The notes beneath the pieces were generated by a model. It had not been told where the DNA came from, ran no database searches, and saw only the letters and a list, made by a program, of their open reading frames with translations. From assembly GCA_937883775.1 (NCBI GenBank), contig CAKZXZ010000191.1:1-37650 (forward strand): 37,650 nt of DNA, in the 5' to 3' direction. Positions 33,180 through 37,650 of the stretch are shown piece after piece. How positions within the stretch are numbered: the stretch's first letter is position 1; the number at the start of each line of letters is the position of its first letter. The DNA is from an uncultured Paracoccaceae bacterium. GTDB taxonomy: Bacteria; Pseudomonadota; Alphaproteobacteria; Rhodobacterales; Rhodobacteraceae. The position numbers were made by a program, and so were the translations under genes.

Positions 33180-34514
33180 TTATTTGCGCAGGAATGCGTC
33201 GCTGAACCCGGCCTTGCGTGCCATGTTCAACCCTGCGTTCAGCTGCGACTGCGTGCCGAAAGGCCCTGCCAATACGATGGTGTACATTTTTCCGCCCTTG
33301 GAATATCTGCTCAACCGCACAGGCAACCCGGTCGATTGCAAGCGCCGCGCGGTCTGGGTGGCGTTTTGGGGCACGCCAAATGTACCGACCTGCACAAAGC
33401 GGTGGCTGGCAGCGCGGGCCTGCTGGCGGGGTGCCGGTGCGTTCATCGCAGACAGGTGCTGCTTTCGCACAACGCGCTTGGGCTGCTTTTGCACTTTTGC
33501 ACGTTGTGTCGTGACGACCTGGCGCGTCACATAGGTGACGGGCGCTTCAGCCTGCGGGCCGCAGCGCACAGCCGCCTTTTGACCCGAGTTGATATAACGG
33601 TTCGAAAGCGCAGATGCGCCCTGACATCCACCCACATTGCGGGTGCGCGTCGTGGTGTTCACAGATTTGCGTGGAACGGTGTTGGTCCAGACACGCGCCA
33701 TCTGGGCGTCGCCTTGGGCACTGCGCGGACCGCGATTTGGGTTCAGGCGATCATCTTCCCAAACCCGACGATATCCGGGCGGTGGTGCGATCACCTGACG
33801 CTGCGCCGGTACGGTCGTAATGACACGCGATCCAGCACGCTGACCCGTAGTGCCGCGCACAATCGTGACCGGCGCTTCGGCCTGCGGCCCGCAACGCACA
33901 GCCGCCTTTTCGCCTGAATTGATATAGCGGCTCGACACCGCGGATGCACCTTGGCACGTCACCGAGCGCCGCGTTGGTTGCGGCGCCGCAACAACACGGC
34001 GAGGCGTAGTTTGCGTGACCACGGGTGCGGCATTCACCGGACGCCGCACGACGACCCGCGGCTGCGCCGCAGGAACGCGCACCACTTGACGCGGTGCAGG
34101 CGCGCTTTGAGCGGCGCGCGCAGAGGCCACAGTTTCGATCGGCGGCCCGGGCTGGCGCTGGAAGATGCGCGGCGGCGCAGGTCGACGCGGCGCGGTTGCC
34201 TGAGCGGCCTGCCGCGGAACAATGATTTCAGGGGCTGCGGGCCGCTGCACAGGTGCTTGCGCCGTGCGAGTGCTGCTGCCAAGCGACGGTTGCATGCCAC
34301 AGATCTGTTTGCGCTGGCGGGTGACACGCGGAATCCAAGTGGTGTTTCCACTGATGCCCGCACGCACATAAACGCAACCACGGCTGTCAACATATTGCTT
34401 CCCCGTAAAGGACGCTGGCGGAAATTCCGCCGGGATATCGCCCTGAGCTATGGCCGAACTCGCAGCAAAACCCAGTACCAAAGCCAAAACCGAACTTGCC
34501 TGCCAAAAACGCAT
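33180..34514 (-). CDS. SPOR-domain secreted protein with a duplicated Cys repeat
   Basis: This 444-aa protein has a clear signal peptide (MRFWQASSVLALVLGF ... SAIA, cleavage before QGD) and a C-terminal SPOR domain (about 370-444, RFVQVGTFGVPQNATQ ... RLSRYSKGGKMYTIVLAGPF). SPOR domains bind glycan strands lacking stem peptides, often at the division site. Between them is a Pro/Arg/Gln-rich linker with two near-identical blocks: CQGASAVSSRYINSGEKAAV and CQGASALSNRYINSGQKAAV, each followed by RCGPQAEAPVT. An N-terminal block also has paired Cys (RGCVYVRAG, KQICGMQP). I chose the ATG at 34514; the longer frame to 34628 overlaps upp. Confidence 0.85.
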   Translation of the reverse strand: MRFWQASSVLALVLGFAASSAIAQGDIPAEFPPASFTGKQYVDSRGCVYVRAGISGNTTWIPRVTRQRKQICGMQPSLGSSTRTAQAPVQRPAAPEIIVPRQAAQATAPRRPAPPRIFQRQPGPPIETVASARAAQSAPAPRQVVRVPAAQPRVVVRRPVNAAPVVTQTTPRRVVAAPQPTRRSVTCQGASAVSSRYINSGEKAAVRCGPQAEAPVTIVRGTTGQRAGSRVITTVPAQRQVIAPPPGYRRVWEDDRLNPNRGPRSAQGDAQMARVWTNTVPRKSVNTTTRTRNVGGCQGASALSNRYINSGQKAAVRCGPQAEAPVTYVTRQVVTTQRAKVQKQPKRVVRKQHLSAMNAPAPRQQARAASHRFVQVGTFGVPQNATQTARRLQSTGLPVRLSRYSKGGKMYTIVLAGPFGTQSQLNAGLNMARKAGFSDAFLRK

Positions 34515-34563
34515 ATGTGCCCCCACAAAATGTGGTAGGACAATGCGCCAGAATTCATAACGA

Positions 34564-34588
34564 GTAAAGAAACAATCCGCCCGGATTG
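34564..34588 (-). terminator. Intrinsic terminator of the nucleoside salvage operon
   Basis: On the minus strand CAATCC, loop GGGC, GGATTG is followed by TTTCTTTA. The hairpin begins 2 bp after the upp stop codon. It separates upp from the SPOR gene, which is read in the same direction and so needs its own promoter between 34515 and 34563. That space also has CCACA-AAA-TGTGG at 34523-34535. Confidence 0.75.
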
Positions 34589-34590
34589 CC

Positions 34591-35223
34591 TTATTTAGTT
34601 CCAAACATGCGATCACCCGCATCGCCAAGACCAGGCATGATATAGCCCTGCTCGTTCAGCTTCTCATCAACAGAGGCCGTGATGATCGGCACATCGGGGT
34701 GCGCATCCTGCATACGGGCGATGCCTTCGGGAGCTGCCAAAAGACACAGAAAACGGATGTTTTTCGCACCAGCTTGCTTGAGCAGATCAACCGCCGCCGC
34801 GGAAGAATTTCCGGTTGCCAGCATCGGATCAACGGCAATCACAAGCCGTTCCTCAAGCGCATCGGGCAGCTTGCAATAATATTGAACCGGCTGCAGCGTT
34901 GCCTCGTCACGGTAAAGCCCGACAAAGCCCACGCGCGCCGACGGGATCAGATCAAGAACACCGTCCAACAACCCGTTGCCCGCCCGCAGGATCGACACCA
35001 AAGCAAGTTTTTTGCCCGCAAGCTGCGGGGCCTGCATCGGTCCCATCGGGGTCTGCGTGGGCTCGTGCACAAGCGGTAGATCGCGGGTGACCTCATAGGC
35101 CAGCAAATGGCTGATCTCGCGCAATAGGGTGCGGAACTGACCGGTTGAGGTTTCGACCCGCCGCATGAGCGTCAGTTTGTGTTGTACCAAAGGGTGATCG
35201 ACGACGGTTAACAGATCGCTCAT
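34591..35223 (-). CDS. upp: Uracil phosphoribosyltransferase
   Basis: Upp (EC 2.4.2.9) makes UMP from uracil and PRPP. The 210-aa protein has the family N-terminus [15 protein letters not shown], the hood region [20 protein letters not shown], the PRPP loop [17 protein letters not shown] (GNSS where many members have GGSA), and the C-terminal uracil-binding [17 protein letters not shown]. The ATG overlaps the add stop by 4 nt. It is the last gene of the deoA-deoB-add-upp operon. Confidence 0.96.
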   Translation of the reverse strand: MSDLLTVVDHPLVQHKLTLMRRVETSTGQFRTLLREISHLLAYEVTRDLPLVHEPTQTPMGPMQAPQLAGKKLALVSILRAGNGLLDGVLDLIPSARVGFVGLYRDEATLQPVQYYCKLPDALEERLVIAVDPMLATGNSSAAAVDLLKQAGAKNIRFLCLLAAPEGIARMQDAHPDVPIITASVDEKLNEQGYIMPGLGDAGDRMFGTK

Positions 35224-36203
35224 GGGGTCTCCAATTTCGTTAACAGGGCAGCGCGCGTTTCGGCATCACAAAAAGCGGCTTCGGCGGATGTTTTGGCAAT
35301 CTCGCGGAAAATCTCGTCGCCCCAACCGAACGTATCGGCAAGACGGTCATATTCGTGACGCATGGACGTATGAAAGAAGGGCGGATCATCGGTAGACACC
35401 GTTACTTTGACGCCAGCGGACCGGAATTTGTCAATCGGATGATCGGCCCAGCTTTTGGCGACCCCGAGGGCCACGTTTGAGCCTGGACACACTTCAAGCA
35501 CAACACCGGCCGCGGCCAGATCATCGACCAGTTTGGGGTCTTGAATAGCATGTACGCCATGCCCGATCCGTTCGACCCGCAAGTCCCGCCAGGCCGCATG
35601 CACCGAAGCGGCCCCACCCCATTCGCCCGCGTGGGCTGTAAGGCGCAATTCGGCCTCGCGGGCCATATCGAAGCTATAGGCGAAGTCGCGCGGTGCACCC
35701 GCCATTTCGTCCCCCGCAATGCCAAAGCCAACGATCCAGTCACCAGCGGTTTCAGCCGCACAAACGGCTGTTTCCTTTGCCTTTTCTGGGCCAAAATGAC
35801 GGATACATGTGACAATCCCGCGTAAGACGATACCGTCTTGTGCTTCGGCCTTGTCAGCAGCATCCTGCATCGCGTGAAGGTATTCGCGCCATGCGCCCAG
35901 ATCGCGACCACCACAAAAGTCCGGAGACAAAAACGTCTCGGCGTAGATCACATCATTGGCCGCGCATTGCTCTAGAACGGCCGATGTCAGCCGCGCATAG
36001 TCTTCAGGTGTTGTCAGGACGCTCGTCGCCGCCTCGTAGACGCGCAGGAAGTCATTGAAATCGCGGTAACTGTAATGCCCCGCCTCATCGAAAATACCAT
36101 CAAGATTGATGGATTTTTCCTGCGCCAGACCACGGATAAAGGTAGGCGGCGCAGCTCCTTCGAGATGCAGATGAAGTTCGACTTTGGGTAAATGCGCGGT
36201 CAT
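35220..36203 (-). CDS. add: Adenosine deaminase
   Basis: This 327-aa amidohydrolase (EC 3.5.4.4) deaminates adenosine to inosine. Metal and active-site motifs are [13 protein letters not shown] (HxH), the GFGIAGDE segment, [29 protein letters not shown] and VSTDDPPFF. Length is normal for the bacterial enzyme. The Gly-Asp-Glu segment supports adenosine over adenine as substrate, though adenine deaminases of this fold are close relatives. Starts and stops overlap deoB and upp by ATGA. Confidence 0.92.
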   Translation of the reverse strand: MTAHLPKVELHLHLEGAAPPTFIRGLAQEKSINLDGIFDEAGHYSYRDFNDFLRVYEAATSVLTTPEDYARLTSAVLEQCAANDVIYAETFLSPDFCGGRDLGAWREYLHAMQDAADKAEAQDGIVLRGIVTCIRHFGPEKAKETAVCAAETAGDWIVGFGIAGDEMAGAPRDFAYSFDMAREAELRLTAHAGEWGGAASVHAAWRDLRVERIGHGVHAIQDPKLVDDLAAAGVVLEVCPGSNVALGVAKSWADHPIDKFRSAGVKVTVSTDDPPFFHTSMRHEYDRLADTFGWGDEIFREIAKTSAEAAFCDAETRAALLTKLETP

Positions 36204-37396
36204 AGAAAGCTCCGTCCAGGGCCGTGTGCAGGCACGCCAAGATGCCCTGAGACAGACGCTGCAACATCGGCAAACCGAACCTGCCCAATAGGGTTAACAC
36301 CAGCGCCCACTCCAACAACCGGAACCCGTTCGCGGGTGTGATCGGTGCCGTGCCACGTGGGATCGTTGCCGTGATCGGCCGTGAAAATCATCAGATCATC
36401 CGCGCGCAGGCCCGCAACGACACGCGGCAGCTGCGCATCGAACCATTCAAGCGCACGCGCATACCCCGATACGTCACGGCGATGCCCATAGAGGCTGTCA
36501 AACTCAACGAAATTGGCGAAGACAAACGCGCCATCCGGCGCGGTTTGCACAGCATCGACAAGATGCTCGATCAACGTCGCATCATCGCCTTTGACGACAC
36601 TGTCTATCCCTTGCATCGAAAAGATATCCCCAATCTTGCCAATGGCTTGCACCACGCCACCTGCCGTTTGAACCCAGTCACACAAGGACGGTTTTGGCAG
36701 CGGGATCGCAAAATCCTTGCGGTTGATGGTGCGGGTAAAACCGATTTCGGGCGTGCCGATGAACGGCCGCGCAATCACACGGCCCACTTTCATCGCATGC
36801 AACATCGGGGTCAGATCGCGGCAAAGCTGGTAAAGGCGCTCAAGCCCGAACGCCTCTTCATGGGCGGCGATCTGAAAAACGCTGTCAGCGGAGGTATAGC
36901 AGATCGGCCAGCCAGTTTGCAGATGGCGCGCACCCTCTTCTTCAATGATCGCGGTGCCCGGCGCATGGCGATTGCCCAGCAGGCCGCCCGTGCCTGCAGC
37001 AAGGCAGACTTGGGTCACAACCGGTTCGGGGAAAGCAGGGTTGGCATCGGGGAAATAATGCCAGTCCCACGGGACCGGAACGCCAGCCAGCTCCCAATGC
37101 CCCGACGGTGTGTCCTTGCCTTTGGACACCTCGGTCGCAGCCCCCCACAGGCCGCTGGGCGTCGCGTCCAATCCGGGCGTTTCAGCGCCAGATGCAAGCC
37201 GGACGGCTGCGCCCAAGCCAAGCGCGTCCAGATGTGGCAGCTTAAGCGGTCCGCTGCGCCCATCCTGCGCCCGACCCGCCGCACAGGCCTGCGCGATATG
37301 GGCAAGCGTGTTCGCGCCTTCGTCGCCGAAATCAGCCGCATCCGGCGCACCACCACAGCCCACCGAATCCATGACGACAAGGAACGCGCGGGCCAT
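36200..37396 (-). CDS. deoB: Phosphopentomutase
   Basis: DeoB (EC 5.4.2.7) interconverts (deoxy)ribose 1-phosphate and 5-phosphate, feeding nucleoside sugars into central metabolism. The 398-aa protein has the alkaline-phosphatase-fold metal motifs MDSVGCGGAPDAADFGDEGA near the start and MIFTADHGNDPTWHGTDHTR near the end, plus PSGHWELAG with the phosphorylated-residue region. The deoA stop and deoB ATG overlap by one base (TGATG), and its end overlaps add by ATGA. Confidence 0.95.
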   Translation of the reverse strand: MARAFLVVMDSVGCGGAPDAADFGDEGANTLAHIAQACAAGRAQDGRSGPLKLPHLDALGLGAAVRLASGAETPGLDATPSGLWGAATEVSKGKDTPSGHWELAGVPVPWDWHYFPDANPAFPEPVVTQVCLAAGTGGLLGNRHAPGTAIIEEEGARHLQTGWPICYTSADSVFQIAAHEEAFGLERLYQLCRDLTPMLHAMKVGRVIARPFIGTPEIGFTRTINRKDFAIPLPKPSLCDWVQTAGGVVQAIGKIGDIFSMQGIDSVVKGDDATLIEHLVDAVQTAPDGAFVFANFVEFDSLYGHRRDVSGYARALEWFDAQLPRVVAGLRADDLMIFTADHGNDPTWHGTDHTRERVPVVGVGAGVNPIGQVRFADVAASVSGHLGVPAHGPGRSFL

Positions 37397-37650
37397 CAGC
37401 TGACGATCCGGTACACGGTGGGCGGCACGTCTGGCGTTACGTCGCTGACGGTGATCGTGTCACGAACGGCCGCCGCAGCGCGATCTGCCGAGGCCTGATC
37501 CCGAGCATGGATCAACGCAACGGGCACGGCATCGTCGACAAAATCGCCAAGCTCGCAGAGCTCTGACAGGCCCACAGCAGGGTCAATCCTATCATCCGCC
37601 TTGATGCGGCCGCCGCCCAGTTGCACAACGACACGGCCAAGAGCCTCGCC
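37396..37650 (-). CDS. deoA: Thymidine phosphorylase, C-terminal part (cut by window edge)
   Basis: The frame is open to the window end and gives the last 84 residues of a protein. The segment VVQLGGGRIKADDRIDPAVG, then HARDQASADRAAAAVRDTIT and PPTVYRIVS, matches the C-terminus of thymidine/pyrimidine-nucleoside phosphorylases (EC 2.4.2.4), which split thymidine to thymine and deoxyribose 1-phosphate. Position directly before deoB supports the call. The N-terminal catalytic part lies outside the window. Confidence 0.85.
   Translation of the reverse strand, partial: GEALGRVVVQLGGGRIKADDRIDPAVGLSELCELGDFVDDAVPVALIHARDQASADRAAAAVRDTITVSDVTPDVPPTVYRIVS

Noticed and set aside
33072-33917. Plus-strand frame antisense to the SPOR gene
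   Set aside because: The minus-strand product has a signal peptide and SPOR domain; the plus-strand one is Arg/Cys-rich with no domain.
36338-37498. Long plus-strand open frame antisense to deoB
   Set aside because: It mirrors the full deoB gene, whose motifs are complete; the antisense product has no recognisable domain. High GC makes such shadows common.
1-37650. CRISPR array, toxin-antitoxin, insertion sequence or defence system
   Set aside because: No regular direct-repeat array, transposase motif, nuclease-antitoxin pair or known defence domain was found on either strand.

Overview
The window looks like a chromosomal piece of a marine Rhodobacterales bacterium of the Roseobacter group (Alphaproteobacteria). 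The evidence is moderately high GC, the block murA-DUF2948-hisD-UPF0262-phosphatase-infA-maf-RNase G-yacG, a long DmdC-type acyl-CoA dehydrogenase, two acyl-CoA synthetases, a Hint-domain protein, a sulfotransferase and the deoA-deoB-add-upp salvage operon. This placement comes from recognised gene content, not from a search. Coding density is high: no gene-free stretch exceeds about 235 bp.

Layout. (1) 1-6650, mostly minus strand: tRNA-Phe, then a housekeeping block (yacG, short RNase G, maf, infA, LMW phosphatase, UPF0262, hisD, DUF2948, murA and a 52-aa basic protein), then tRNA-Thr. An extra copy of the 3' end of tRNA-Thr lies just beyond it. (2) 6800-11700: a DUF4166 protein with a tiny partner ORF, an acyl-CoA synthetase, an ABC exporter and tRNA-Gly. 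(3) 11800-18870: a GT61 glycosyltransferase gene broken by two in-frame stops, a membrane protein, a SRAP protein divergent from a translationally coupled DUF952-pyrD-arsC set, and a MATE-thioesterase-thioesterase operon. (4) 19000-26783: two tandem MerR regulators, then a plus-strand fatty-acid beta-oxidation cluster (acyl-CoA dehydrogenase, small protein, GST, thiolase, NTF2-like protein, FadJ-type bifunctional enzyme) closed by a strong terminator. (5) 26980-33100: an SDR reductase, a Hint protein, a DMT transporter with a sulfotransferase, an acyl-CoA/MMPA-CoA ligase-like enzyme, and a one-TM protein with a degenerate M48-like core. (6) 33180-37650, minus strand: a SPOR-domain secreted protein, then upp-add-deoB-deoA (deoA cut by the window edge).

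Together these genes cover peptidoglycan precursor synthesis, histidine and pyrimidine synthesis, translation initiation, fatty-acid activation and oxidation, and nucleoside recycling. No phage, integrase, transposase, CRISPR or toxin-antitoxin gene was seen. The best candidates for something undescribed are non-coding: a family of long imperfect inverted repeats just after gene ends (about 9570-9664, 16464-16547, 22044-22112), the duplicated tRNA-Thr 3' end around a small cruciform, and a terminator-like hairpin in the infA leader.
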